This document shows, one piece after another, positions 53,628 to 62,612 of a stretch of DNA of 64,000 nt. The stretch covers positions 1,054,001 to 1,118,000 of the forward strand of contig NZ_VTGX01000002.1 in assembly GCF_009729095.1 (NCBI RefSeq). Direction: 5' to 3'. Numbering within the stretch: the first letter of the stretch is position 1; every line of letters begins with the position of its first letter. The notes under the pieces were generated by a model. It was given only the letters and a program-made list of their open reading frames with translations. It searched no databases and had not been told where the DNA came from. The position numbers were made by a program, and so were the translations under genes. This DNA is from Mycolicibacterium sp. CBMA 247 (GTDB lineage: Bacteria > Actinomycetota > Actinomycetes > Mycobacteriales > Mycobacteriaceae).

Positions 53628-54661
53628 GCTTCGCCGGCCGGCTGACCGCCCTGTGGGACCGGCTGCCCCGGCCGTTGGATCCGTTCGCATCCTTCAAGGT
53701 CAAGACCGGCCTGTTGGTGGGCGGGGCGATCCTGCTGGCCTCGTTCACGTTCTGGATCGGCGCGAGTTGGCAGTTCCGGTACGCGCTGTTGGCCGCGCTG
53801 GCTGCGTCGCTCGCGCTGACGCAGTTCCTCGCCCACGGCATGACCTCACCGCTGCGGCAGATGACCGCAGCCGCGCTGGCCATGGCCCGCGGTGACTACA
53901 GCATCCGGGTGCGCGCCACCTCACGCGATGAAATCGGTCAGCTGGCAACGGCGTTCAACCAGATGGCGGCGGATCTCGAAGCTGCCGACGAGTACCGGCG
54001 CGGCCTGATCGGCAATGTGTCCCACGAGTTGCGAACGCCCATCACCGCGCTGCAGGCGGTGTTGGAGAACGTGGTGGACGGTGTGGTCGAACCCGACGCC
54101 CAGACCATGCGGCTGGCACTGTCGCAGACCGAACGCCTCGGCGAGCTGGTGACCAATCTGCTCGACCTCTCCCGCATCGAGGGCGGGGCAATCCCGTTGC
54201 AGATCAGTCGGTTCGACGTCGAGGAGTTTCTGCACGAGGCCGTCGAGCATGTCTCGGTGTCGGCGAGCGACGTACCGGTGGTCATCAGGGTGTCACCGCC
54301 GGAGCTGAAAGCCGTGGCAGACCCGGCGCGGCTGCGTCAGGTCGTGGTCAACCTGGTGGACAACGCGATTCGGCACAGTCGGGCCGGTGGCCGCGTGACG
54401 GTGCTTGCGAGTCGAGGGGCATCGGGCCTGCTGCTCGAGGTGGCCGATCAGGGTCCCGGCATCGCGCCCGCCGAGCGGGAGCGGGTCTTCCAGCGGTTCA
54501 CCCGCGGTGCCACCTCTGACGGCGGAACGGGTCTGGGCCTGGCGATCGCGCGGTGGGCAGTCGAATTGCACGGCGGGGTCATCGAAGTGATGGACACCGG
54601 GGTGGGCTGCCGGATCAGGGTGAGCATCCCGGAATCGACGATGGGGGAGGAATCGGCATGA
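53624..54661 (+). CDS. membrane sensor histidine kinase
   Basis: 345 residues from GTG 53624. Two close membrane helices (about 30-68) with almost no outside loop, HAMP (SPLRQMTAAALAMARGDYSI), HisKA with H134 in NVSHELRTP, N box NLVDNAIRHS, G1 DQGPGIAP and G2 GTGLGLAI. The tiny extracytoplasmic part suggests sensing within the membrane. Overlaps both neighbours by 4 bases, so regulator, kinase and DUF4173 protein are one unit. Confidence 0.93.
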   Translation: MSFAGRLTALWDRLPRPLDPFASFKVKTGLLVGGAILLASFTFWIGASWQFRYALLAALAASLALTQFLAHGMTSPLRQMTAAALAMARGDYSIRVRATSRDEIGQLATAFNQMAADLEAADEYRRGLIGNVSHELRTPITALQAVLENVVDGVVEPDAQTMRLALSQTERLGELVTNLLDLSRIEGGAIPLQISRFDVEEFLHEAVEHVSVSASDVPVVIRVSPPELKAVADPARLRQVVVNLVDNAIRHSRAGGRVTVLASRGASGLLLEVADQGPGIAPAERERVFQRFTRGATSDGGTGLGLAIARWAVELHGGVIEVMDTGVGCRIRVSIPESTMGEESA

Positions 54662-56199
54662 CAACAACAGCTCCAGAGGCGCCACGACATCCCGCGCAGC
54701 AGGTGATGACACCGCCGCTGATCGGGCCGGCGCTGCCGCGCTCGGGTGAGCCCGGATGGACGGTGTGGCCGAGCCGGATATGGCCGATCGCCCCGCTGGC
54801 GTCGGCGCCTCGTCGACTGCTGATCCTCGCTGTGGTCGCGGGCCTGGTGGGGACGGCGCTGTGGCGGCCTTCGGTGCTCAGCGTCGGCTACCTCGCCGTC
54901 GGGGTCATGGTCTTCGCCGTGGTGTACGGCACCGCCGAGCGTCGGCCCACCCGGACGGAGTGGGCCGGGATCACGCTCACCCTGGCGTTGTTGGCCGTGC
55001 CCGCACTGCTGGCCGCCGACTGGCTGGGCGTGCTGTGCATCATGGCTGCCTGGATCGTCGGCTGGTGCACGCTGTTCGGCGGGCGGACCTGGACCGCGGT
55101 GGTCGCCGGGCCGTTTCTGGCGTGGGCCTTGCCGGCCCGTGTGGGCGGCTGGGTGCGACGCGGATTGCCGAGCCGGGTGGGTGTCGTCAACCCGGGCCGC
55201 GTCGCCGTCGTCATCGGGCTCACCGTGCTGTTGGCTCTGGTGTTCGGTGCGTTGTTTGCCTCGGCGGACGCGGCTTTCGCGCACCTGGCCGGCAACCTCG
55301 TCCCTGCCTTCGACGGTGGCGATGTCATCGCCCGCGTCGTGGTCTTCGGCATCGTCGCGTCGTTCGTCCTCGGCGGCGCCTATCTGATCCGGTTCCCGCC
55401 GCGACTGGATGTCCTGGCGCCCGCGCCGATGCGGCCGGTGCCGCGCTGGGAATGGGTGCTGCCGCTGGGCGTGCTCGACGCGCTGTTCCTCGCGTTCGTG
55501 GTGGTGCAGGCCGCGGTGCTGTTCGGCGGCCACACCCACGTGTTGGAAACCGAAGGGCTGACCTACGCCGAGTACGCCAGGCAGGGGTTCTGGCAGCTTC
55601 TGTGGGTGTCGGCGCTGACCCTGCTGGTGCTCAGTGTGGTGATCCGGGTGGCCGGCCGGGTCAACGCAGGCGACCGCCGCATGCTGCGGGTCCTGATCGG
55701 AATCCTCTGCGCCACATCGGTTGTCGTGGTGATTTCGGCCATCCACCGGATGTGGCTGTACCAGCAGGCATACGGCTTCAGCACCGATCGGTTGATGGTG
55801 GTGACGATCGAACTGTGGCTGGGCATGGTGTTCCTGCTGGTTGCCGCGGCGGGGGTCCGGATGTCGGGGCGTTGGCTGCCGCACGCGGTGCTGGTGGCCG
55901 GCGTGGTGGCGCTGCTCGGGTTGGCGGCGCTCAATCCCGAGCGACTCGTCGCCGATCGGAACATCGACCGGTTCGAACAGAACGGCGAGCTCGATGCCGA
56001 GTACCTCTCCGGGCTGTCGTCGGACATCGATCCGGCGCTGCACCGGTTGCCTGAGTACGTCCGCGCCTGCGTGCGCTCCGATGGCTCGCATTCGGACCCG
56101 TGGTACCTGTTCAATGTCTCGCGGTCGCGCGCCGACGGTCCGGCGGTGACCGATCTGCCGGAGTACTGCTCGCCGTACTGGTCGTACGACTACCGGTAG
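54658..56199 (+). CDS. DUF4173-family polytopic membrane protein
   Basis: 513 residues from ATG 54658 (overlaps the kinase stop, ATGA). About twelve hydrophobic segments, conserved ASADAAFAHLAG and a GLTYAEYARQGFWQLLWVSALT block typical of DUF4153/DUF4173. A C-terminal soluble tail carries cysteines and aromatic residues (YVRACVRSDGSHS; YCSPYWSYDYR). Coupled to a two-component system, so it is either the signal transducer or part of the regulated output. Function unknown. Confidence 0.78.
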   Translation: MTTTAPEAPRHPAQQVMTPPLIGPALPRSGEPGWTVWPSRIWPIAPLASAPRRLLILAVVAGLVGTALWRPSVLSVGYLAVGVMVFAVVYGTAERRPTRTEWAGITLTLALLAVPALLAADWLGVLCIMAAWIVGWCTLFGGRTWTAVVAGPFLAWALPARVGGWVRRGLPSRVGVVNPGRVAVVIGLTVLLALVFGALFASADAAFAHLAGNLVPAFDGGDVIARVVVFGIVASFVLGGAYLIRFPPRLDVLAPAPMRPVPRWEWVLPLGVLDALFLAFVVVQAAVLFGGHTHVLETEGLTYAEYARQGFWQLLWVSALTLLVLSVVIRVAGRVNAGDRRMLRVLIGILCATSVVVVISAIHRMWLYQQAYGFSTDRLMVVTIELWLGMVFLLVAAAGVRMSGRWLPHAVLVAGVVALLGLAALNPERLVADRNIDRFEQNGELDAEYLSGLSSDIDPALHRLPEYVRACVRSDGSHSDPWYLFNVSRSRADGPAVTDLPEYCSPYWSYDYR

Positions 56200-56230
56200 G
56201 CCATCCCAGAATCAAGGCCGAACGTGACCT

Positions 56231-56244
56231 AGCAAGCGCTTGGT
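56231..56244. promoter_or_regulatory. KstR2 box in front of kstR2
   Basis: AGCAAGCGCTTGGT matches AnCAAGnnCTTGnT exactly. TATGCT (56248-56253) follows 4 bases later as a -10, 6 bases before ATG 56260, so KstR2 represses its own leaderless promoter and probably fadA6 behind it. Confidence 0.93.
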
Positions 56245-56259
56245 TGCTATGCTGTGGCA

Positions 56260-56859
56260 ATGGCGGATACGCCCAGCCAGCCGGCAAGCAGACGCGACGA
56301 GCTTCTGGATCTTGCCGCGACCATGTTCGCCGAACGCGGCCTGAAGGCGACGACAGTCCGCGATATCGCCGACTCCGCAGGAATCCTGTCGGGCAGTCTC
56401 TACCACCACTTCAAGTCCAAAGAGCAGATGGTCGAAGAGGTGATGCGGGACTTCCTGGATTGGCTGTTCATGCGGTACCAGCAGATCCTCGACCAGGAGG
56501 CCAGCCCGCTGGGGCGGCTCACCGGATTGTTCATGGCGTCGTTCGAGGCCATCGAGCACCGGCACGCGCAGGTGGTGATCTACCAGGACGAGGCCAAGCG
56601 GCTGTCCGCCATCCCGCAGTTCGGCTTCGTCGATGAGCGCAACAGGGAACAGCGCAAGATGTGGGTGGACATCCTCCACGAAGGTGTCGCCGACGGATCG
56701 TTCCGTCCGGACCTGGACGTCGATCTGGTGTACCGGTTCATCCGCGACACCACCTGGGTCTCGGTCCGCTGGTACCAACCGGGTGGACCGCTCACGGCCG
56801 AGCAGGTGGGCCGGCAATACCTCGCCATCGTCCTCGGCGGAATCACCGCCGCCCGTTAG
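56260..56859 (+). CDS. kstR2: TetR-family repressor of HIP catabolism, KstR2
   Basis: 199 residues from ATG 56260 (GTG 56254 possible; the -10 position favours ATG). HTH KATTVRDIADSAGILSGSLY. The blocks LFMASFEAIEHRHAQVVIYQ and VDLVYRFIRDTTWVSVRWYQ are nearly those of M. tuberculosis KstR2, whose ligand is HIP-CoA. The two matching 14-base boxes in the window agree with its known target. Confidence 0.95.
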   Translation: MADTPSQPASRRDELLDLAATMFAERGLKATTVRDIADSAGILSGSLYHHFKSKEQMVEEVMRDFLDWLFMRYQQILDQEASPLGRLTGLFMASFEAIEHRHAQVVIYQDEAKRLSAIPQFGFVDERNREQRKMWVDILHEGVADGSFRPDLDVDLVYRFIRDTTWVSVRWYQPGGPLTAEQVGRQYLAIVLGGITAAR

Positions 56860-56876
56860 GTCAAAGGAGACTAGTA

Positions 56877-58034
56877 ATGGCTTCAACATCGCAGGCATAC
56901 ATCGTCGACGCGGTGCGCACGCCGGTCGGGAAGAAGAACGGCTCGCTGGCCCAGGTGCACCCGATCGACCTCGGCGTGCACGCGTTCCGGGCCATCTTCG
57001 ATCGTGTCGACGTCGATCCGGGCGCGGTTGACGATGTCATCGTCGGCTGCGTCGACGCCATCGGCGGGCAGGCCGGCAACATCGGCCGCCTGACCTGGCT
57101 GGCCGCCGGATACCCCGAGGCCGTCCCCGGTGTCACCGTCGACCGGCAGTGCGGTTCCAGCCAGCAGGCCATCTCCTTCGGCGCCCAGGCCATCATGTCC
57201 GGCACCGCCGACCTGATCCTCGCCGGCGGTATGCAGAACATGAGCTGGGTGCCGATCTCTTCGGCCATGGTGGTCGGCAAGGAGTTCGGATTCACCTCGC
57301 CCACAAACGAATCCAAGAGCTGGCTGCACCGCTACGGCGACCAGGAGATCTCGCAGTTCCGCGGCTCGGAAATGATCGCCGAGAAGTGGAACATCTCCCG
57401 CGAGGAGATGGAGCAGTTCGCCTACGACAGCCACCAGCGTGCGTTCGCCGCGATCCGGGCCGGGCACTTCGACAACGAGATCATCCCGGTCGGCGACTTC
57501 GGTGTCGACGAGGGACCGCGTGAGACCACGCTGGAGAAGATGGCCTCGCTGAAGCCGCTGGTCGAGGGCGGCCGGCTGACAGCCGCGCTGGCCAGCCAGA
57601 TCTCTGATGGTGCGTCGGCGGTCCTGATCGCCTCGGAAGAGGCGATCAACAAGCACAACCTGAAGCCACGGGCCCGCATCCACCACATCAGCGCCCGCGG
57701 CGACGATCCGGTGATGATGCTGACCGGCCCGATCCCGGCCACCCAGTACGCGCTGGAGAAGACCGGCCTGTCGATCGACGACATCGACACCGTCGAGATC
57801 AACGAGGCCTTCGCGCCGGTCGTGCTGGCCTGGCTCAAGGAGACCAAGGCCGATCCGGCGAAGGTCAACCCGAGCGGCGGCGCCATCGCGCTGGGCCACC
57901 CGCTGGGTGCCAGCGGTGCCAAGCTGTTCGCCACCATGCTCAACACCCTGGAGCGCACCGGCGGCCGCTACGGCCTGCAGACCATGTGTGAGGGTGGCGG
58001 CACCGCCAACGTCACGATCATCGAACGCCTCTAG
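56877..58034 (+). CDS. fadA6: acetyl-CoA acetyltransferase FadA6 (steroid ring C/D catabolism)
   Basis: 385 residues from ATG 56877 with AAAGGAG upstream, 17 bases after kstR2. Thiolase catalytic residues: nucleophile Cys in VDRQCGSSQQA, His in GGAIALGHPLGASGAK, Cys in MCEGGGTAN. FadA6 removes acetyl-CoA late in ring D breakdown. Followed by a palindrome. The ipdABC and echA20 genes that lie further along in M. tuberculosis do not follow here. Confidence 0.93.
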   Translation: MASTSQAYIVDAVRTPVGKKNGSLAQVHPIDLGVHAFRAIFDRVDVDPGAVDDVIVGCVDAIGGQAGNIGRLTWLAAGYPEAVPGVTVDRQCGSSQQAISFGAQAIMSGTADLILAGGMQNMSWVPISSAMVVGKEFGFTSPTNESKSWLHRYGDQEISQFRGSEMIAEKWNISREEMEQFAYDSHQRAFAAIRAGHFDNEIIPVGDFGVDEGPRETTLEKMASLKPLVEGGRLTAALASQISDGASAVLIASEEAINKHNLKPRARIHHISARGDDPVMMLTGPIPATQYALEKTGLSIDDIDTVEINEAFAPVVLAWLKETKADPAKVNPSGGAIALGHPLGASGAKLFATMLNTLERTGGRYGLQTMCEGGGTANVTIIERL

Positions 58035-58047
58035 TCCTCCCGCGAAA

Positions 58048-58095
58048 AGACGTAAAAGTACCCCGAAACGCCGGTTTCGGGGCACTTTTACGTCT
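58048..58095. terminator. 22-bp palindrome after fadA6, likely terminator
   Basis: Arms 58048-58069 and 58074-58095 pair except at one position, around loop GCCG. The core CCCCGAAAC/GTTTCGGGG and flanks AGACGTAAAAGT/ACTTTTACGTCT are a variant of the palindrome at 22210-22267. It separates the KstR2 unit from the following oxidoreductase gene. The rest of the 58035-58167 gap holds no other clear signal. Confidence 0.7.
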
Positions 58096-58167
58096 GCTGG
58101 CGCACATCGCGGTCGCCAAAACCTCCAACCGCGGACGCGGGTGATTCCCGGCGCGCAGACTTGACCC

Positions 58168-60474
58168 ATGACCGACCGGAGCACCGAGCAGGGCACCGAG
58201 TCCGACGGCCCAGGCCAGCCGGGATTCCGTCCCTACCATCACCCCGCGGCCGGCTGGGGCGCGGCGAAGAGCGTCACCAGGATCCTGATCCGCGAGCGCG
58301 AGCCCATCGACGGCCCCCGGGCGATCATGAAGATGAACCACGAGGACGGCGGCTTCGACTGTCCCGGCTGTGCGTGGCCCGACGATATGAAGGGTCTCAA
58401 GCTCGACATCTGTGAGAACGGCATCAAACATGTGACGTGGGAGATGACGCACAAGCGCTGCGGTCCGGAATTCTTCGCCCAACATTCGGTTTCCGAGCTG
58501 GCGGCGTGGAGCGATTTCGCGCTCGAAGACCAGGGACGGCTCACCGAACCGATGGTGTACAACGCCGAGACCGACCATTACGAACCGATCAGCTGGCGCG
58601 ACGCATTCGCGCTGGTGGGCAGCGTCCTGGCCGATCTCGACGACCCGAACCAAGCCGCGTTCTACACCTCAGGCCGCCTGGGCAACGAGCCCACCTTCTT
58701 GTACCAGTTGATGGCCCGCGAACTGGGCACCAACAACCTGCCGGACTGCTCCAACATGTGTCACGAGGCGAGTGGCCGAGCCCTGACGGCGGCGCTGGGA
58801 ACGGGTAAGGGCACCGTCGACCTGGAAGACTGGGAGACCGCGGACGCGCTGTTCATCATCGGCGTCAACGCCGCCTCCAACGCCCCGCGCATGCTCACCG
58901 CGCTGGCGGAGGCATACCGCCGGGGCGCGGCGATCGTGCACATCAACCCGCTGGTGGAGGCCGGTGCGTCGCGCACCATCATCCCGCACGACTTCCTGCG
59001 GATGGCCACCTTCAACGCGACCCCGACCAGTACGCTGAACCTGCAACCCCGAATCGGCGGGGATATGGCGCTGATCCGTGGGATCGCGAAAGCCGTTCTG
59101 GAACAAGCGGAAACAGACCCCCGTGCGCTCGACGCGGAATTCATCGAGCGTTACACCGCGGGATTCGAGAGTTACCGCGCCGTCTGTGACTCCACCTCAT
59201 GGGATGAGATCGAATACAAATCCGGTGTGCGCCAGGCCGATATCCGCAAGGCGGCCAAGGTTTACTGCGACTCGGACCGCAGCATCATCAGCTGGTGCCT
59301 CGGTGTCACCCAGCATGAACACGGCGTGGACAGCGTGCGCGAAATCGTCAATCTGCTTCTGATGCGCGGCAATCTGGGCCGAGAGGGCGCTGGGCCGTCA
59401 CCCGTGCGAGGGCACAGCAATGTGCAGGGCAACCGCACCTGCGGTATCGACCACCGGCCGGCCGGCGCCTTCCTCGACCGGCTCGCCGCGGTATGCGGGA
59501 TCGATCCGCCCCGCGAGCACGGACTGGACACCGTGCACACCATCGAGGCCATGCACCGCGGCGAGGTCAAGATTTTCGTCGGGATGGGCGGCAACTTCGC
59601 CCGTGCGGCCCCGGACACCGGATACACCATCGCAGGCTTGCAGAAGTGCGATCTCACCGTGCAGGTGAGCACCAAGCTCAACCGTAGCCACGTGATCCAC
59701 GGCCGTCGGGCCCTGATCCTGCCGTGCCTGGGCCGCACCGAGAAGGATCACCAGAAAGGCGGGATCCAGTCCACCTCGGTCGAGGATTCGATGAGCATGG
59801 TGCACCTGTCGGTGGGGATGAAGAAGCCGGCCTCGTCGCACTTGATGTCCGAATCCGCGATCATCGCCGGGATCGCGCAGGCCGCTCTGCCCGCCAGCGC
59901 CACGCCGTGGAGTTGGTACGTCGAGGATTACGACCGGATCCGAGACACGATGGCCAAGGTGCTCAACGGCTTCGAGGATTTCAACCGGCGGGTTCGGCTG
60001 CCGCTGGGCTTCCGCATCAAGCAGCCCGCTCGGGAACTGATCTTCCTGACCCCGTCCGGGCGGGCCGAGTTCTCGTCGGCCGACCTGCCCGACGACAGCA
60101 CGGACGCGGGCACTTTGATCCTGGCGACCGTGCGTTCGCACGACCAGTGGAACACCACCATCTACTCCGACAATGACCGCTACCGCGGCGTCGCGAACCT
60201 GCGCACGCTGATCTTCATGAATGCCGAGGACATGGCCGACCGCGGAATCGAGCAGTTCGACGAGGTCGACATCGTCTCCACCGCGCGCGACGGCAGTACC
60301 CGATCGCTGCGGCGGTACAGGGCGATTCCGTACGGCATTCCGCGCGGTTGCGCCGCGGGCTACATGCCCGAGATGAACGTGTTGTGCGCCATCGGTGATT
60401 ACAGCACCCAGAGCGACCAGCCCATCGTGAAGAGCGTCAAGGTGACCGTCACTGTTGCCACCCCCGAAGCCTGA
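58168..60474 (+). CDS. FdhF/YdeP-family molybdopterin oxidoreductase
   Basis: 768 residues. [21 protein letters not shown] near residue 65 is the N-terminal YdeP-type signature, followed by the FeS/molybdopterin core; [16 protein letters not shown] holds the probable molybdenum-ligand Cys (no selenocysteine). Later blocks include [20 protein letters not shown] and [15 protein letters not shown]. It is called formate dehydrogenase-like, but YdeP-type enzymes have no proven formate activity. It has no twin-arginine signal, so it is cytoplasmic. Stop/ATG overlap with a DUF1345 gene. Confidence 0.85.
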   Translation: MTDRSTEQGTESDGPGQPGFRPYHHPAAGWGAAKSVTRILIREREPIDGPRAIMKMNHEDGGFDCPGCAWPDDMKGLKLDICENGIKHVTWEMTHKRCGPEFFAQHSVSELAAWSDFALEDQGRLTEPMVYNAETDHYEPISWRDAFALVGSVLADLDDPNQAAFYTSGRLGNEPTFLYQLMARELGTNNLPDCSNMCHEASGRALTAALGTGKGTVDLEDWETADALFIIGVNAASNAPRMLTALAEAYRRGAAIVHINPLVEAGASRTIIPHDFLRMATFNATPTSTLNLQPRIGGDMALIRGIAKAVLEQAETDPRALDAEFIERYTAGFESYRAVCDSTSWDEIEYKSGVRQADIRKAAKVYCDSDRSIISWCLGVTQHEHGVDSVREIVNLLLMRGNLGREGAGPSPVRGHSNVQGNRTCGIDHRPAGAFLDRLAAVCGIDPPREHGLDTVHTIEAMHRGEVKIFVGMGGNFARAAPDTGYTIAGLQKCDLTVQVSTKLNRSHVIHGRRALILPCLGRTEKDHQKGGIQSTSVEDSMSMVHLSVGMKKPASSHLMSESAIIAGIAQAALPASATPWSWYVEDYDRIRDTMAKVLNGFEDFNRRVRLPLGFRIKQPARELIFLTPSGRAEFSSADLPDDSTDAGTLILATVRSHDQWNTTIYSDNDRYRGVANLRTLIFMNAEDMADRGIEQFDEVDIVSTARDGSTRSLRRYRAIPYGIPRGCAAGYMPEMNVLCAIGDYSTQSDQPIVKSVKVTVTVATPEA

Positions 60475-61109
60475 TGCACGCGCCGTGGCTGCTCTCGGCG
60501 GTCAGCCGACTCGCGGGCTCGGTGATCGTGGGGGTTGGTGCCGGAGTGGTCACCGGTGTGCTGACCGACGCCCCTCTCGGCGTGCTTGCCGGAATTGCCA
60601 CCACCGGGGCCACTTTCGTGCTGGCGGGCTGGATTCTGCTGTGGCCGATGGATGCCGAGGCAACACGTCACAACGCGCACCGTGAGGCCTTCACTCCAGT
60701 CCTCGAAGAGCTCGTCGTCGTGGCGGCCGCGCTCGGCGCCCTGGTCAGCATTGTCTTCCTGCTCGTTCACGGCGGCTCGCACAGCGATCCGAGCGCCGCG
60801 GCCACCGCATTGGCGGGCGTGTTCATGGCCTGGGCGGGCATGCACCTGATGTATGCCGCCCGCTACGCGTACCTGTTCTACACCCCGAAGCCGGGGGGCA
60901 TCGATTTCAATTCCGATGACCCGCCGGCATTCCGGGATTTCTTCTACTTCAGCTACAACCTGGGCATGACGTACCAGGTATCGGACACCGGCGTCACCGA
61001 CACGACAATCCGCGCGGTGGCACTGCGGCACTGCCTGCTGTCCTATCTGTTCGGCACCGTCATCCTGGCGACCACGATCAACCTGGTGGTCGGCATCGTG
61101 TCCAGCTGA
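60474..61109 (+). CDS. DUF1345 membrane protein
   Basis: 211 residues with five membrane segments and the DUF1345 block [20 protein letters not shown], then [20 protein letters not shown]. It overlaps the oxidoreductase stop (TGATG). The function is unknown. Translational coupling to a molybdoenzyme may be incidental or reflect a membrane partner. Convergent with narI, with only 3 bases between the stops. Confidence 0.85.
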   Translation: MHAPWLLSAVSRLAGSVIVGVGAGVVTGVLTDAPLGVLAGIATTGATFVLAGWILLWPMDAEATRHNAHREAFTPVLEELVVVAAALGALVSIVFLLVHGGSHSDPSAAATALAGVFMAWAGMHLMYAARYAYLFYTPKPGGIDFNSDDPPAFRDFFYFSYNLGMTYQVSDTGVTDTTIRAVALRHCLLSYLFGTVILATTINLVVGIVSS

Positions 61110-61112
61110 GCC

Positions 61113-61856
61113 TCACACCCAACGACTGCGCGGCGGCGGAGCCTGCGGAGTCACCCACGCCTTGGCGTAGCGGTTGTGGCCGGCGCGCTGTGGATCGCGG
61201 CTGCGGTAGACCACGTACGGGCGAACCAGATAGCCGATCGGTGCGCTGAACATGTGCACCAGCCGCGTGTACGGCCAGAAACCAAGGAGGGCAAGCACGA
61301 TCAGGACGTGCGCTTGGAACGTCCACGGAGCTTCGGCCATCAGCTCCGGTGCCGGGTGCGCCGTGAACAAGCCGCGGAACCACGGCGAAACGGTTTCGCG
61401 GTAGTTGTAGGTCGAGAACACGTTGGTCAACGTGTTCAACATCCCGGTGACCAGGGCGCCGACCAGCAGCAAGTACATCACCTTGTCGTTGCGCGTGGTC
61501 GCGGTACGCACCTCCGGGACGGTGACCCGGCGGTAGAGCAGGATGCCCACCCCGGCGACGACGGCCACCCCGGCAATCGACCCCATGCTCACCGACATCA
61601 GGTGGTAGACGCGTTCGGAGACGCCGACCGCCGAAGTCCACGACTGCGGGATCAGCAGCCCGACGACGTGTCCGCCGAACACGCCGAGGATGCCGAAGTG
61701 AAACAGCGGGCTCCCCAGCCGCAGCAGCCTGCTCTCGTAGATCTGCGAAGACCGTGTGGTCCAACCGAACTGGTCGGCCTTGTAGCGCCAGATATGTCCC
61801 AGCGCGAACGAGGTGAACGCGATGTAGGGAAAGGTCATCCATATCGTGCTGCTCAT
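61113..61856 (-). CDS. narI: respiratory nitrate reductase gamma subunit NarI
   Basis: 247 residues from ATG 61856. Five membrane helices with the heme-b histidines in place: FALGHIWRY, HFGILGVFGGHVVGLL, and near the end HVLIVLALLGFWPYTRLVHMF. NarI takes electrons from menaquinol for NarGH. The start overlaps the stop of the second of two tandem tiny ORFs. Last gene of the narG-H-J-I order. Confidence 0.93.
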   Translation of the reverse strand: MSSTIWMTFPYIAFTSFALGHIWRYKADQFGWTTRSSQIYESRLLRLGSPLFHFGILGVFGGHVVGLLIPQSWTSAVGVSERVYHLMSVSMGSIAGVAVVAGVGILLYRRVTVPEVRTATTRNDKVMYLLLVGALVTGMLNTLTNVFSTYNYRETVSPWFRGLFTAHPAPELMAEAPWTFQAHVLIVLALLGFWPYTRLVHMFSAPIGYLVRPYVVYRSRDPQRAGHNRYAKAWVTPQAPPPRSRWV

Positions 61857-61888
61857 CGCGGCCTTCTCCTCTTCGCGCAAGCGCTCAT
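61853..61888 (-). CDS. tiny intercistronic ORF, MSACAKRRRPR
   Basis: Eleven codons from ATG 61888, overlapping the stop of the preceding tiny ORF (ATGA), to TGA 61855-61853, overlapping the narI ATG. AGAGGAGAAGG within it is the narI ribosome site. The first 24 bases are identical to the ORF before ipdF. Confidence 0.5.
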   Translation of the reverse strand: MSACAKRRRPR

Positions 61889-61920
61889 CGGTGCCTTTTC
61901 CTCTTCGCGCAAGCGCTCAT
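61885..61920 (-). CDS. tiny intercistronic ORF, MSACAKRKRHR (tandem copy)
   Basis: Eleven codons from ATG 61920, overlapping the narJ stop (ATGA), to TGA 61887-61885, overlapping the next tiny ORF. Its AAGAGGAAAAGG serves as ribosome site for the second copy. Two copies in a row form a chain narJ - ORF - ORF - narI, each joined by stop/start overlap. Confidence 0.5.
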   Translation of the reverse strand: MSACAKRKRHR

Positions 61921-62612
61921 CGACGCCCCCCGGATCCCGTTGGGTCCATCGTCATCGGATCCATCGCGAACGGGTCGATGCCGACGTCCTCCTCGGGCGG
62001 GCCCTCCGCGGCGAGCTGCTCGATGCGGCGACGGTCGGCGCTGTTCACCGGAGGCAACGTGGTCAGGACGGCAGCCAGAACATCGGCGTAGTAGGACGTA
62101 TTGTCCTGCAGGGAAAGTCGCAGCAGTTCGAGCACCGGGACGTGTTCGGCCAGCAGTCGCTCACCTTGGGCATGGTCGACGGTCGCCGCGAATTCGAGCA
62201 CCATGGGCAGGTAATCGGGCAGCTCCGAGTTGCCCAAGTCATCCGCCTCGATGCCGGCCTGGCGGTACGCGTGCTTGAACCGCAACAGTGCCATTCCGCG
62301 TTTACGGGTGTCGCCGTAGGCATAGTAGGTGAGATGAAGACTGCTGCGGCGGCGCATGTCGAACGTCTCGACGTAGTTCGACGCGCGCTGCATCGGGTCT
62401 GTTTCGCCGAACCGGCGCAGGAATTCGGTCAGCGGCGACCGCGCCGCGTCGGGCAGTTCCGCTGTGACAGCGTCGAGCTGGCTGACGAGATCGGCCGTCT
62501 CGGCGTTCGGATAGTCGAGCAGCAGCGCGGTGATGCGCCACACCAGGCGCTGCTCGCGCTCGGACAGGACAGTGCCTGCACCTGTCCTGCGGCCCCGGGT
62601 GAGTAGTTTCAT
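61917..62612 (-). CDS. narJ: nitrate reductase molybdenum cofactor assembly chaperone NarJ
   Basis: 231 residues from ATG 62612, overlapping the narH stop (ATGA). The NarJ core YVETFDMRRRSSLHLTYYAY, then GDTRKRGMALLRFKHAY and DYLPMVLEFAA. It helps insert the cofactor into NarG. It has a longer acidic, Met-rich tail than usual (DPFAMDPMTMDPT). Confidence 0.93.
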   Translation of the reverse strand: MKLLTRGRRTGAGTVLSEREQRLVWRITALLLDYPNAETADLVSQLDAVTAELPDAARSPLTEFLRRFGETDPMQRASNYVETFDMRRRSSLHLTYYAYGDTRKRGMALLRFKHAYRQAGIEADDLGNSELPDYLPMVLEFAATVDHAQGERLLAEHVPVLELLRLSLQDNTSYYADVLAAVLTTLPPVNSADRRRIEQLAAEGPPEEDVGIDPFAMDPMTMDPTGSGGRR

